Assembly: GCF_041916975.1 (NCBI RefSeq)
Contig: NZ_JAYRYK010000001.1
Span: 3,038,001 to 3,102,000 of the forward strand
Length of the DNA stretch: 64,000 nucleotides
Source: Sphingosinicella sp041916975
Lineage (GTDB): Bacteria; Pseudomonadota; Alphaproteobacteria; Sphingomonadales; Sphingomonadaceae
Reading direction: 5' to 3'
Shown here: in pieces, positions 23,481 to 35,973 of the stretch
Layout of the letters: each line of letters starts with the position of its first letter
How positions within the stretch are numbered: the first letter of the stretch is position 1
Notes under the pieces: generated by a model
Databases searched by the model: none
Told to the model about the DNA's origin: nothing
The model's input: the letters and a program-made list of their open reading frames with translations, nothing else
Translations under genes and position numbers: made by a program

Positions 23481-24848
23481 ATGTGGGGCGGCCGCTTCGC
23501 CGAAGGGCCGTCTGCTGTCATGCGTGACATTAATGTCTCTATCGGCGTCGACAAGCGCCTGTGGCGTCAGGACATCGCGGGCAGCCGCGCGCACGCCGCG
23601 ATGCTGGCATCGGCGGGTATTCTTTCCAAGGGCGATGCCGCCGAAATCGCGCGCGGACTCGATGCGATCGAGGCCGAGTATGCCGCGGGCGGTCTCGTGG
23701 AGAACGCCGCGCTCGAAGACATTCACATGCATGTCGAGGCGCGGCTGAAGGAGATCATCGGCGAGCCCGCCGGGCGGCTCCATACGGCGCGCTCGCGCAA
23801 CGATCAGGTGGCGACCGATTTCCGCCTGTGGGTGCGCGATGCGATCGATGCGATCGACGCGGGGCTCGGCGGTTTCCAGAAGGCGCTGCTCACGCGGGCG
23901 GAGCAGCACGCGGCGGACGTGATGCCCGGCTTTACGCATTTGCAGACCGCGCAGCCGGTCACGCTCGGCCATCACCTGATGGCGTATTGCGAGATGACGC
24001 GGCGCGACCGTGGCCGCTTCGCCGATGCGCGGGTGCGGCTCAACGAATCGCCGCTCGGCGCGGCGGCGCTCGCGGGCACGTCGTTCCCGATCGATCGCCA
24101 TGCGACCGCGAAGGCGCTCGGCTTCGACCGGCCGATGGCGAACAGCCTCGATGCGGTTTCGGACCGCGATTTCGCGCTCGAATTCCTGTCGGCGGCGGCG
24201 ATGGCGGGGCTGCATCTCTCGCGGCTCGCCGAGGAGATCATCATCTGGGCGAGCCAGCCCTACGGCTTCGTGAAGCTGCCCGACGCGTTCTCGACCGGTT
24301 CGTCGATCATGCCGCAGAAGCGCAACCCCGATGCTGCCGAACTCGTGCGTGCGAAGGCGGGCCTGTTCCTCGGCGCGTACCAGCGTCTCGCCGTCATCAT
24401 GAAGGGGCTGCCGCTCGCCTATTCGAAGGACATGCAGGATGACAAGGCGCCGGTGTTCGAGGCCTTCGACACGCTTGCGCTGTGCCTCGCCGCGATGACC
24501 GGCATGGTGGAGACGATCACGTTCGACACCGCCCGGATGCGCGCGGCGGCGGGCACGGGTTTCTCGACCGCGACCGATCTTGCCGATTGGCTGGTGCGTG
24601 AGGGCGGCGTGCCGTTCCGCGAGGCGCACCACATCACCGGGCGCTGCGTCGCGGCGGCGGAGGCCGCGGGCTCAGACCTTGCGGCGCTGCCGCTCGATAC
24701 GCTGCGCGGTATCGATGCGCGCATCGATGATCGCGTTTTCGGCGTGCTCACTGTGGATGCCTCGGTCGCGAGTCGCACGAGCTTCGGCGGTACATCGCCC
24801 GCGAACGTGCGCGCGGCCGTTGCCGCCGCGCGGGAGGCCGGACAATGA
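23481..24848 (+). CDS. argH: Argininosuccinate lyase
   Basis: Splits argininosuccinate to arginine and fumarate. MWGGRF opens the protein, TARSRNDQ and HLQTAQPVTLGHH follow, and the fumarase-superfamily signature GSSIMPQKRNPD lies near residue 275. 455 residues. The ATG at 23481 gives the family N-terminus, although no clear ribosome-binding site precedes it. Overlaps the lptM start as ATGA. Confidence 0.95.
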   Translation: MWGGRFAEGPSAVMRDINVSIGVDKRLWRQDIAGSRAHAAMLASAGILSKGDAAEIARGLDAIEAEYAAGGLVENAALEDIHMHVEARLKEIIGEPAGRLHTARSRNDQVATDFRLWVRDAIDAIDAGLGGFQKALLTRAEQHAADVMPGFTHLQTAQPVTLGHHLMAYCEMTRRDRGRFADARVRLNESPLGAAALAGTSFPIDRHATAKALGFDRPMANSLDAVSDRDFALEFLSAAAMAGLHLSRLAEEIIIWASQPYGFVKLPDAFSTGSSIMPQKRNPDAAELVRAKAGLFLGAYQRLAVIMKGLPLAYSKDMQDDKAPVFEAFDTLALCLAAMTGMVETITFDTARMRAAAGTGFSTATDLADWLVREGGVPFREAHHITGRCVAAAEAAGSDLAALPLDTLRGIDARIDDRVFGVLTVDASVASRTSFGGTSPANVRAAVAAAREAGQ

Positions 24849-25075
24849 AGGCCGCGTTGCCTCTGCTGCTTCTGCTTGCCGCGTGCGGCGCCAAGGGGCC
24901 GCTCGCGTGGCCCGAGGGCGGCCCGCCCGCGCCACCGCCCGGAGTCAAGGAACCGCTCACCACCGAACAGATGCTCGAACCGCCGGCGCAGGCCGCGCCC
25001 GAGCGTGTCGACGATCCCGTCCGCCGCTCCGAAGAGCGCCGCGATGACGAATTCGATCTGCCGCCGGGGCGCTGA
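24845..25075 (+). CDS. lptM: LptM/YifL-type small lipoprotein
   Basis: A 76-residue protein with a short lipoprotein signal (LLLLLAAC) and the sequence CGAKGPLAWPEG immediately after the lipid cysteine, the conserved CGxKGPL pattern of LptM, which helps the LptDE lipopolysaccharide translocon mature. The rest is Pro/Glu-rich and probably disordered. Position between argH and lysA is typical for the family. Confidence 0.85.
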   Translation: MKAALPLLLLLAACGAKGPLAWPEGGPPAPPPGVKEPLTTEQMLEPPAQAAPERVDDPVRRSEERRDDEFDLPPGR

Positions 25076-26343
25076 TGGACCATTTCGAGCACAGGAACGG
25101 CCGCCTGATGGCCGAGGATGTCGACGTGGCCGCGCTCGCGGAGGCCGTCGGCACGCCCTTCTATTGCTACTCGTCGGCGACGATCGAGCGGCACTTCACC
25201 GTGTTCCGCGATGCGGTGGCGGGCGCGGGCAATGCCCCGCCGCTCGTCGCCTATGCGGTGAAGGCGAATTCGAACCAGGCGGTGATCGCAACGCTCGCGC
25301 GGATCGGCGCGGGGGCGGATGTCGTGTCGCTCGGCGAGATGAAGCGCGCGCTTGCGGCGGGCGTTCCGGCGGAGCGCATCGTCTTCTCCGGCGTCGGCAA
25401 GACGGCGGATGAGATGGAAGCTGCTGTTGAGGCCGGCGTCTATCAGATCAATCTCGAATCGCTGCCCGAAGCGGAGATGCTGTCCGAGGTCGCGGCGCGA
25501 ATGGGCCGGACCGTGCCGGTCGTGTTTCGCGTGAATCCCGATGTCGATGCGGGCACGCACGCCAAGATCTCGACGGGCAAGGCCGAGAACAAGTTCGGCA
25601 TTCCCATCGATACCGCGCAGGAGGCGTTTGCGCTGGCAGCGGCGCTACCCGGCATCGAACCGGTGGGCGTGGCGCTCCACATCGGCAGCCAGCTCACCGA
25701 CCTTGCCCCGCTGGAGAAGGCGTTCACCCGCGTCGGCAACATTATCGCGGAGCTGCGTGCAGCGGGCTTCACAGTCAGCCGCGCCGATCTCGGCGGTGGG
25801 CTCGGCGTGCCCTATTCGGCGCACACGCCCGGACCGCCGCTGCCGGAGGCCTACGGCGCAATGGTCGCGCGCGTCACCGCCGGGTGGGACGTACGCCTTA
25901 CCTTCGAGCCGGGGCGCGTGATCGTCGGTAACGCGGGCGTGCTCGTCTCGCGCGTCATCCGCGTGAAGACGGGCGCGACGACCGACTTCGTGATCATCGA
26001 CGCGGCGATGAACGATCTGCTGCGACCCAGCCTCTACGACGCATGGCACGACATCGATTCGGTGATGCAGACGGAAGCGCGGATGACCGCAACCGTCGTC
26101 GGCCCAGTGTGCGAAACCGGAGACACGTTTGCGGAAGGGCGTGAGATTCCCGCGGTGGAGGCCGGCGATCTGGTCGTATTCCGCACCGCGGGCGCTTATG
26201 GTGCGGCGATGGCTTCGACCTACAATTCCCGCCTGCTGACGCCCGAGGTGCTGGTGAAGGGCGACAAGTGGGCGCTGGTGCGGCCGCGCAGCACGATCGA
26301 GGATCTGATCGCGCAGGACCGCGTGCCGAACTGGGTGGGGTAG
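25075..26343 (+). CDS. lysA: Diaminopimelate decarboxylase
   Basis: Final step of lysine synthesis, PLP-dependent decarboxylation of meso-diaminopimelate. The PLP lysine is Lys63 in AYAVKANSN; HIGSQL, GGGLGVPY, EPGRVIVGNAG and CETGDTFA are family motifs. 422 residues. The ATG shares its A with the lptM stop (TGATG). Confidence 0.96.
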   Translation: MDHFEHRNGRLMAEDVDVAALAEAVGTPFYCYSSATIERHFTVFRDAVAGAGNAPPLVAYAVKANSNQAVIATLARIGAGADVVSLGEMKRALAAGVPAERIVFSGVGKTADEMEAAVEAGVYQINLESLPEAEMLSEVAARMGRTVPVVFRVNPDVDAGTHAKISTGKAENKFGIPIDTAQEAFALAAALPGIEPVGVALHIGSQLTDLAPLEKAFTRVGNIIAELRAAGFTVSRADLGGGLGVPYSAHTPGPPLPEAYGAMVARVTAGWDVRLTFEPGRVIVGNAGVLVSRVIRVKTGATTDFVIIDAAMNDLLRPSLYDAWHDIDSVMQTEARMTATVVGPVCETGDTFAEGREIPAVEAGDLVVFRTAGAYGAAMASTYNSRLLTPEVLVKGDKWALVRPRSTIEDLIAQDRVPNWVG

Positions 26344-26347
26344 CGCG

Positions 26348-28699
26348 ATGACCGCGCCCGCACCGCAGCAAGCCTTTCTTGCCGCGATGCGCGTGCCGCT
26401 CGCCCTTTCGGGGATCGTTCTTGCGGCCGAGCGCGCGCTGCCGCGCGAGCTTGGCCTCACGCTGACGCTGTGGCTGCTATGGATCGCAGCCGCGCTGCTC
26501 GGGCTCACGCAGGCGTTGCCGGGGGTCCTGCGCGTCGCGCTGCTCGCGCTCCTCATCGTCGGAAGTGCCGCCTTGTTGATCCGCGCGGCATGGCGCATCG
26601 GCATTCCCAGCGCCGCCGCGCGCCGGGCACGGCTGGAACGGGGCGGCGGGCTCAGCCGGGGGGCGCTTGCGCTTGTCGCCGACGTGCCCGTCAGCAACCC
26701 GGATGACTTCGGGGCTGCGCTCTGGGACCGTGCGCTTGCCGATGCACAGAAGCTGCGTCCACGCCTCGGCCGTCTCGAATGGCAGCCGACGCTGGAAACC
26801 CGTTACGGCCTCTGGCCGCTCATCGGCACAGCATTGTTCCTTGGCCTGATGACTGCGAAGGCGGACGCGCCGCAGCGACTCGCGGCCGCCTTCTCGCCGT
26901 GGCCGACGACGCTGGAAGGCGTGCGTGTCGCGGTGACGCTGGAGCCGCCCGCCTATGTTGGCGCACCGCCGCGGCGCATCGATCTGAAGGGCGGTGCGGA
27001 TGCCGCGCTCGACGGGCTTGCCGCAAGCCGGGTCACGATCCGCGTCGAAGGCCTTGAAGGCGGCTGGCATGTGGCCGGACCCGGTATCGATGCGGCGGCG
27101 GAAGGCGGGCGTGTATCCTTTCCGCTCGCGCGCGCGGGCGAATACAGCGTTCAGCAGGGGGCTCGCCGGATCGCGGCGCTCGATCTTTCGCTCGCCGCCG
27201 ATCTCAGGCCCGCGATCCGTTTCGATGGCGATCCCGCCATCACGCCCACCGGCGCGCTTCGGCTCGGCTTCCGCCTGCGCGACGATCACGGTGTCTCCGC
27301 GCTGTCGCTGCGCGTCCGGCGCGGCAAGGCGGTGCGCGACGTCGATCTCGAAACGCGCGTGCCGCCGGGGCGGGGCAGCGTTTTCGCCGATCTCACGCCG
27401 CACCCGTTCGCCGGATCGACTGTCGAGCTGATGCTCGTCGCCACCGACGGTGCCGGGCAGGAAGGTGTGTCGCCGCCCATCCGCATCACGCTGCCGCAGC
27501 GCCGCTTCGCCAATCCGCTCGCGCAGGCGATCGTTGCCGTTCGTGCCGATCTGCTCGCGGGCGCGAAGCGGAGCATCGTGGCGCGCCGCCTGTCGGGGCT
27601 GGCGGCCGATCATCCGGCCTTTCAGGATGATCTCGGCGTGTTCGCCGGGCTGCGCGCCGCGACGTGGCGGCTGGTGCACGATCCGCGCAAGGATGCGCGG
27701 GACAGCATCGCGGCGCTGCTCTGGGATATCGCGACCGATCTCGAAGACGGCGGGGCGACGCAGGCGATGGATGCGATGCGCCGCGCGATGGAAGACCTGG
27801 CGCGAGGCATCGGTGCTGGCGACGATGCGTCGCTGGCCGCGATGGCGGACCGGCTGGAAGCCGCGATGAGCGAGTATCTCAGCCGTCAGATCGCCGCCGC
27901 GCTCGCGGAAGGTGGCGCGCAGCCGCCCTCATCGGCAGGAGGTTCCGGGGTGTCGGTCGATCTCGGCTTCCTCGACCAGATGTTCGCGGACCTGCGCGAC
28001 CGGCTGGCGGCGGGCGACAAGGCGGGTGCGGCGGAGGCGCTCGCTAACCTTCGTCAGCTGATGGAGACGATCCGCTTCGGCAATGCCGCGCCCGATCCCG
28101 AAGCCCAGGCCCGCGCCGCTGCCGCCGCGGAGGCAGCGCAGGCACTGCGCGCGATCGAGGCGCGGCAGGGCGTGCTCCGCGATGCGACGATTGCCGACAT
28201 GATCGAGGCCTCATTCGGAAACGATAGCGGCCTGCGTGAGAATGCTCCGCCGCAGCGCACGCTCGGATCGGATACGAAGGCGCTGGTGAAGCGGTTCGGC
28301 GCCGCGGGAATGCCGGCCCCACAGCCGCTCGGTGCCGCCGCGAAGGCGATGGCGGAAGCGGCGCGCGCGCTCGGCGCCGGGGATGCGGGCGGCGCGATCC
28401 GGGCGCAGACGCGCGCGCTCGATCTGCTCCGGCAGGCGGCGAACGCGGCGGAAGCGGCGGCGCAGCAGATGGCGCAGGCTGCAGGGGCGGGGGCGATGCA
28501 GCCGGGCGCGGCGGGCTCCGGGCTCGATCCGCTCGGGCGCCCCGGTACGGGGTTCGGGCAGGGCGCGGTCAAGCTGCCCGATCAGGCCGATGTGCGGCGC
28601 ATCCAGCAGATACGAAAGATTCTCGAAGAACGCGCAAGCGACCCCTCGCGTTCGGAAGAGGAACGGGGCTATTACCTCAGACTTCTCAAGCGGTTCTAG
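26348..28699 (+). CDS. DUF4175 (TIGR02302-type) large membrane-anchored protein
   Basis: 783 residues. Two N-terminal membrane segments (about residues 35-55 and 57-78) and a third near 160-175 are followed by beta-rich periplasmic-looking sequence and a long Ala/Gln-rich helical region from about residue 400. The C-terminus (IRKILEERASDPSRSEEE then YYLRLLKRF) is the conserved end of this alphaproteobacterial family. Its function is not established. It follows lysA by four bases and is the usual neighbour of this cluster. Confidence 0.8.
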   Translation: MTAPAPQQAFLAAMRVPLALSGIVLAAERALPRELGLTLTLWLLWIAAALLGLTQALPGVLRVALLALLIVGSAALLIRAAWRIGIPSAAARRARLERGGGLSRGALALVADVPVSNPDDFGAALWDRALADAQKLRPRLGRLEWQPTLETRYGLWPLIGTALFLGLMTAKADAPQRLAAAFSPWPTTLEGVRVAVTLEPPAYVGAPPRRIDLKGGADAALDGLAASRVTIRVEGLEGGWHVAGPGIDAAAEGGRVSFPLARAGEYSVQQGARRIAALDLSLAADLRPAIRFDGDPAITPTGALRLGFRLRDDHGVSALSLRVRRGKAVRDVDLETRVPPGRGSVFADLTPHPFAGSTVELMLVATDGAGQEGVSPPIRITLPQRRFANPLAQAIVAVRADLLAGAKRSIVARRLSGLAADHPAFQDDLGVFAGLRAATWRLVHDPRKDARDSIAALLWDIATDLEDGGATQAMDAMRRAMEDLARGIGAGDDASLAAMADRLEAAMSEYLSRQIAAALAEGGAQPPSSAGGSGVSVDLGFLDQMFADLRDRLAAGDKAGAAEALANLRQLMETIRFGNAAPDPEAQARAAAAAEAAQALRAIEARQGVLRDATIADMIEASFGNDSGLRENAPPQRTLGSDTKALVKRFGAAGMPAPQPLGAAAKAMAEAARALGAGDAGGAIRAQTRALDLLRQAANAAEAAAQQMAQAAGAGAMQPGAAGSGLDPLGRPGTGFGQGAVKLPDQADVRRIQQIRKILEERASDPSRSEEERGYYLRLLKRF

Positions 28700-28718
28700 G
28701 ACGGGAGAGCGAAAGCGG

Positions 28719-29591
28719 ATGCGCAAGGTTCGGACAGCGGTGTTCCCCGTGGGCGGCCTCGGCACGCGGTTCCTTCCTGCGACGAAGGCGATGCCCAAGG
28801 AGATGTTGCCCGTCGTCGATCGGCCGTTGATCCAGTACGCGGTCGACGAGGCGGTTGCCGCGGGGATCGAGCAGATGATCTTCGTCACCGGTCGCGGCAA
28901 GAATGCCATCGAGGACCATTTCGATCGCCACTACGAACTCGAAACGACGCTCGGCGAGCGCGGCAAGAGCGAGGTGCTGGCGCAGCTCGACGGCACACGG
29001 TTCGCGGCGGGCACCATCGCCTATGTACGGCAGCGCGAGCCGCTCGGACTTGGCCACGCCGTCTGGTGTGCGCGGCATCTCATTGGCGATAACCCGTTCG
29101 CGGTGCTGCTCCCCGACGAGTTGCTGTGGAACCCGGCGCGGCCCTGCCTGAAGGCGATGATCGAGGCACATGCCGAAGTCGGCGGCAATCTGATCGGCGT
29201 GCTCGATGTGCCGCGCGCGCACACGCACCGCTACGGCATTGTTTCGCCCGGCGCGCAGCGCGGCGCGCTCACTGAGGTGCGCGGCCTCGTTGAAAAGCCG
29301 AAGCCCGCCGATGCGCCCTCCACGATGGCGGCGATCGGCCGCTACATCCTGGAACCGGCCATCATGGACAAGCTCGAGGCACGCAAGCGCGGCGCCGGAG
29401 ACGAGATTCAGCTTACCGACGCGATGGCGGAGCTGATCGGCGGGTCGCCCTTCCATGCGCTGCCGTTCGAAGGCACACGCTACGATTGCGGCGACAAGGC
29501 CGGTTACGTGACGGCAAACATCGCACTTGCGCTCGAACGCGACGATATAGGCCCGGAGGTGAAGGCGTGGATCGACGCGAACGTGCGCTGA
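28719..29591 (+). CDS. galU: UTP-glucose-1-phosphate uridylyltransferase
   Basis: Makes UDP-glucose for polysaccharide and glycolipid synthesis. The nucleotide-binding signature GGLGTRFLPATKAMPKEMLP is at residues 12-31, with IQYAVDEA, EKPKP and the GDKAGYVTANI segment near the end. 290 residues. The ATG at 28719 is preceded by GGGAGA; the longer upstream frame is the shadow of the DUF4175 gene. Confidence 0.95.
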   Translation: MRKVRTAVFPVGGLGTRFLPATKAMPKEMLPVVDRPLIQYAVDEAVAAGIEQMIFVTGRGKNAIEDHFDRHYELETTLGERGKSEVLAQLDGTRFAAGTIAYVRQREPLGLGHAVWCARHLIGDNPFAVLLPDELLWNPARPCLKAMIEAHAEVGGNLIGVLDVPRAHTHRYGIVSPGAQRGALTEVRGLVEKPKPADAPSTMAAIGRYILEPAIMDKLEARKRGAGDEIQLTDAMAELIGGSPFHALPFEGTRYDCGDKAGYVTANIALALERDDIGPEVKAWIDANVR

Positions 29592-30313
29592 CGCCGCCGT
29601 CCGGCCTCGTGCCGCCGCCGCTCGGGCGCTTCGCGCTCGAGGTGAAGGCCGTGCCCGAACTCTGCCGGTTCGTCATGAAAAGCCGCACGCATGGCCTGCC
29701 GAAGGGCGATGGTCATCCCGTGATCGTATTTCCGGGCTTCCTGGCGGGTGATGCACTGACATGGCCGCTGCGGCGCCGTCTCGGCGCGCTCGGCTATTGG
29801 AATGCCGGGTGGCGCTTCGGCACCAACCTTGGTCTCAAGCCCGGTCTGCTCGCGCAGATGGTGCATTATGTGAAGTCCGTGCACGCGGGGCAGAAGCGCA
29901 AGGTGAGCCTCGTCGGCTGGAGCCTCGGCGGGCTTTACGCGCGCGAGATCGCGAAGCGCATTCCGGACCGCGTGCGCCTGATCGTAACGCTGGGAACGCC
30001 CGCCACGCGCGATCTGCACGCAAACAACGCGTGGCGGCTTTACGAGCGGCTCAACGACCACACGGTGGACGCACCGCCGATCGAAACCAATCTCATGGAG
30101 CTGCCCCCTGTGCCGGTTACGGCGATCCTGACGCCATTCGACGGCATCGTGGCGCCCGCGAGTGCCGACATCGGCAACGGCCCGACGTGGGAAACGCTGA
30201 GGGTGGGCGGCACACACATCGGGCTTGCGTGGAACGCGGACGTGCTGCGCATCGTCTCCAACCGGCTCGCGCAGCCCGATGGAAGCTGGGCGCCCTATCG
30301 ATCGCGCGCCTGA
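29567..30313 (+). CDS. Alpha/beta-hydrolase family protein
   Basis: 248 residues. PVIVFPGFLAGD forms the oxyanion-hole region and GWSLGG (near residue 125) is the nucleophile elbow with the catalytic serine; LTPFDGIV would supply the acid and the final GGTHIGLAWN the histidine. Lipase, esterase or acyltransferase activity is possible; substrate unknown. The start is GTG with GGAGG eight bases upstream, overlapping galU by 25 bases in another frame, which suggests translational coupling. Confidence 0.75.
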   Translation: MDRRERALTPPSGLVPPPLGRFALEVKAVPELCRFVMKSRTHGLPKGDGHPVIVFPGFLAGDALTWPLRRRLGALGYWNAGWRFGTNLGLKPGLLAQMVHYVKSVHAGQKRKVSLVGWSLGGLYAREIAKRIPDRVRLIVTLGTPATRDLHANNAWRLYERLNDHTVDAPPIETNLMELPPVPVTAILTPFDGIVAPASADIGNGPTWETLRVGGTHIGLAWNADVLRIVSNRLAQPDGSWAPYRSRA

Positions 30314-30359
30314 TCGGGTTTCATGCTATGCTGCGGCGTTCGAGAGGGGAGGAACGCAG

Positions 30360-30791
30360 ATGCGCCTTGTCCTGATCGCTGCCGCCGCGCTCGTTTCCGC
30401 GCCCGCGGCGGCGGCCGATCTTTCGTGGATGAGCGGGTGCTGGCAGCAGACGCAGCAGGAGCGCTGGACCGAGGAATGCTGGACCGTGCCGCGCGCGGGG
30501 CAACTGATGGGCTCAGGCCGCACGGGGGATGCGGCAGGCGTGCAGAGCTTCGAATTCATGCGCATTGCGCCGGGCGAGGATGGCGTCCCGGTGTTCTGGG
30601 GTGCGCCGGGAGGCGGCGCGGCCGTGCCGTTCCGGCAGGTGAGGGCGGGAGACCGTGAAATCGTGTTCGAGAACCCGAACCATGATTTCCCGACGCGCGT
30701 GCGCTACTGGCGCGACGGCGAGACGCTGAATGCGGAAATCTCGGGCGCTGACGGCACAAAGCCCATGTCCTGGCGGTTCGTCAGGATGTGA
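30360..30791 (+). CDS. Exported DUF6265-like protein
   Basis: 143 residues with a cleavable signal (MRLVLIAAAALVSAPAAAAD). The mature part begins LSWMSGCWQ and continues with ERWTEECWTVPRAGQLMG and FENPNHDFPTRVRYWRDG, the WMsGcW...W pattern of the DUF6265 family, thought to be a lipocalin-like beta barrel. Its role is unknown. A GGGAGGA site precedes the ATG. Confidence 0.75.
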   Translation: MRLVLIAAAALVSAPAAAADLSWMSGCWQQTQQERWTEECWTVPRAGQLMGSGRTGDAAGVQSFEFMRIAPGEDGVPVFWGAPGGGAAVPFRQVRAGDREIVFENPNHDFPTRVRYWRDGETLNAEISGADGTKPMSWRFVRM

Positions 30792-30800
30792 AAGCGCGTC

Positions 30801-30818
30801 CCCCCGCACGGCAGGGGG
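30801..30818. terminator. Hairpin between convergent genes
   Basis: CCCCC and GGGGG arms around an eight-base loop lie between the DUF6265 gene stop and the atpC stop. There is no T-tract on either side, so termination efficiency is uncertain. Confidence 0.4.
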
Positions 30819-30823
30819 AAGGC

Positions 30824-31231
30824 TCAGTTTGCGGCAGCGGCCTGCATGGCTTCGTAGCGGGCGACCTGCTTTTCGGCGACGGCACGCTCGGCGTCCGTCT
30901 TGGCGAGGCGCACGTCGTCGCGAGCGTCGGAGAGCTTCTTGGAAACCTCGTCGGCTTTGATCTCCGCGACCGGAACCGCGTTCTCGGCGAGGATGGTGAG
31001 GCCGCTGTCGTTCACCTCGGCGAAGCCGCCATCGATGAAGATGCGTGTCGCCGGGCTGCTCGCGCTTTCATACACTTCGATCGCGCCGGGGCGGATCGTG
31101 GACATGAACGGCGCATGGCCCGCAAGCACGCCGAAGTCGCCTTCCGTGCCCGGCACGACCACCATGTGGACGTCGCCGGAACGCAGAAGCCGCTCGGGGC
31201 TCACCAGTTCGAAGTGGAGATTGTCCGCCAT
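30824..31231 (-). CDS. atpC: ATP synthase F1 epsilon subunit
   Basis: 135 residues. The N-terminal beta-sandwich (FELVSPERLL, VVVPGTEGDFGVLAGHAP) is well conserved; the C-terminal helices are Ala-rich. It sits on the central stalk with gamma and modulates ATPase activity. It follows atpD with no intervening bases. Confidence 0.95.
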   Translation of the reverse strand: MADNLHFELVSPERLLRSGDVHMVVVPGTEGDFGVLAGHAPFMSTIRPGAIEVYESASSPATRIFIDGGFAEVNDSGLTILAENAVPVAEIKADEVSKKLSDARDDVRLAKTDAERAVAEKQVARYEAMQAAAAN

Positions 31232-32680
<1,449 letters not shown>

Positions 32681-32708
32681 GGGTCTCTATCCTTGCCTTC
32701 GTATCTGA

Positions 32709-33593
32709 CTAGAGCGCTTCGGCGCCCGAAATGATCTCGACGAGTTCGGTGGTGATCGCTGCCTGACGCTGCCGGTTGTACTGGATCGACAGGCGGTTGA
32801 TCATGTCGCCGGCGTTGCGCGTGGCGTTGTCCATCGCGGTCATGCGGCTGCCCTGCTCGGACGCGGCGTTTTCGAGAAGCGCGCGGAAGAGCTGCACCGA
32901 AAGGTTGCGCGGCAACAGGTCGGCGAGAATGCCTTCCTCGTCCGGCTCGTACTCAACGGCCGCGGAGACGCCCGCCGCCACCTCGCCGCCGCCGGCCTGC
33001 ACCGGAACGGGGAGGATCTGCTGCTCGGTCGGCTCCTGCACCAGCGCCGACTGGAACTTCGCGTAGTAGAGATAGGCGACATCGAACTCACCCGCTTCGT
33101 AGCGCGCGGTGATATCGTCGGCGATCGGCGCGGCATTCTCGAAGCCGATCTGCTTGACGCCCGCGAACTCGGTGGAAGCGATGATCGTGCCAGGGAACAG
33201 GCGGCGGATAACTGCGCCACCCTTCTTGCCGACGAGGTAGAACTTCACCGTTTTGCCTGCGGCGATCAGTTCCTGGGCGCGAAGGCGTGCGGCCTTCACG
33301 ATGTTGGCGTTGAACGCACCGGCGAGGCCGCGATCCGAGGTGCAGACGACGAGGAGGTAGGTCTCCTCTTTGCCGGAGCCCGTCAGCATCTTCGAGGTCT
33401 GCGGACCCGGCGTCACGCGCGCGCCGAGAGAGGCGACGACCGCTTCGATACGGCTCGCGTAGGGACGGCCCGCCTCGGCGGCTTCCTGCGCGCGCCGAAG
33501 CTTGGCGGCAGCCACCATCTTCATCGCCTTCGTGATCTTCTGGGTCGATTTGACCGAGGCGATCCGAAGCTTGAGGGATTTGAGGGTTGCCAT
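32709..33593 (-). CDS. atpG: ATP synthase F1 gamma subunit
   Basis: Central rotor shaft, 294 residues. The N-terminal coiled coil MATLKSLKLRIASVKSTQK and C-terminal MDNATRNAGDMINRLSIQYN helix are characteristic. A short acidic insert around residues 205-215 (EYEPDEE) interrupts the middle domain, as seen in several alphaproteobacteria. Confidence 0.97.
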   Translation of the reverse strand: MATLKSLKLRIASVKSTQKITKAMKMVAAAKLRRAQEAAEAGRPYASRIEAVVASLGARVTPGPQTSKMLTGSGKEETYLLVVCTSDRGLAGAFNANIVKAARLRAQELIAAGKTVKFYLVGKKGGAVIRRLFPGTIIASTEFAGVKQIGFENAAPIADDITARYEAGEFDVAYLYYAKFQSALVQEPTEQQILPVPVQAGGGEVAAGVSAAVEYEPDEEGILADLLPRNLSVQLFRALLENAASEQGSRMTAMDNATRNAGDMINRLSIQYNRQRQAAITTELVEIISGAEAL

Positions 33594-33606
33594 CTAGGTG
33601 CCGGCC

Positions 33607-35136
<1,530 letters not shown>

Positions 35137-35142
35137 CTTGCC

Positions 35143-35706
35143 TTAGCCTTTCATCGCCTGCGCCATCGCGCCAAGCTTGGTACGGATTGAACTGTCGATC
35201 ATGCGGCTGCCGACCTTGACGACGAGGCCGCCGAGAATGGCGGGATCGACGGAGACGTCGAGCGCCACGTCGCGGCCGAGGCCGGCCTTGAGCTTCGCCT
35301 TCAGCGCGTCCTGCTGCTTCACGGTAAGCGCTTGCGCGGCCGTGACTTCGGCGGTCACCTCGCCCCGGTGGGCGGCGGCGAGACCGTTATAGTCGCGGAT
35401 GATTGCGGTGAGCGCGCCGAGGCGACGGTTTTCGGCGAGCACACCGAGGAATTTCGCGGTCAGCGGATCGAGCTTCAGCGCCTTCGCGACCGCGCCGACG
35501 GCTTTCGCCGCTTCGCTGCGCCCGATGCGCGGCGACAGCGTCAGCGCGCGGAAGTCTTCCGATTCGGAAAGCGCGGCGCGAACCGCAGCGAGGCTCGTCT
35601 CGACAGCTTCGATCGCCTTGCCGTCACGGGCCAGATCGAACAATGCGGTGGCATAACGCCCCGAAAGTCCGTGTGCCCTGCTCCCTGTATTGCCGCCTGT
35701 ATCCAC
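35143..35706 (-). CDS. atpH: ATP synthase F1 delta subunit
   Basis: Links F1 to the peripheral stalk. LSGRYATALFDLA is the conserved N-terminal helix, and LGGLVVKVGSRMIDSSIRTKL the C-terminal signature. The GTG at 35706 gives 187 residues, the family length, with AGAGGA just upstream; an ATG 18 codons earlier would add a basic segment not typical of the family. The 117 bases upstream of that ATG hold only a weak promoter-like TTGCAA. Confidence 0.9.
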   Translation of the reverse strand: MDTGGNTGSRAHGLSGRYATALFDLARDGKAIEAVETSLAAVRAALSESEDFRALTLSPRIGRSEAAKAVGAVAKALKLDPLTAKFLGVLAENRRLGALTAIIRDYNGLAAAHRGEVTAEVTAAQALTVKQQDALKAKLKAGLGRDVALDVSVDPAILGGLVVKVGSRMIDSSIRTKLGAMAQAMKG

Positions 35707-35973
35707 GCGTCCTCTTGGGTCTCGTTCGGTGTAAGCCCGGATGTCGAATTGCCTGCGCATAGCGAAGGGCGCGCGAATGCACCCCCTTCACGACTGGCGG
35801 GGGCCGACTAGCACGCACCCTTTCTTGTTGCAAGGCAGCAAGAGGCGGAAAACACGGGCTGCCGGGCACGCGACGAAATGCCCCTGATGCGCGCCGGACA
35901 GCGCTGCGGATCGGCGATTGTTCATCAGCATGGGCGTAAGGACAGGCCTGTCTTCCGCTGGAGGTTTGTCGCC

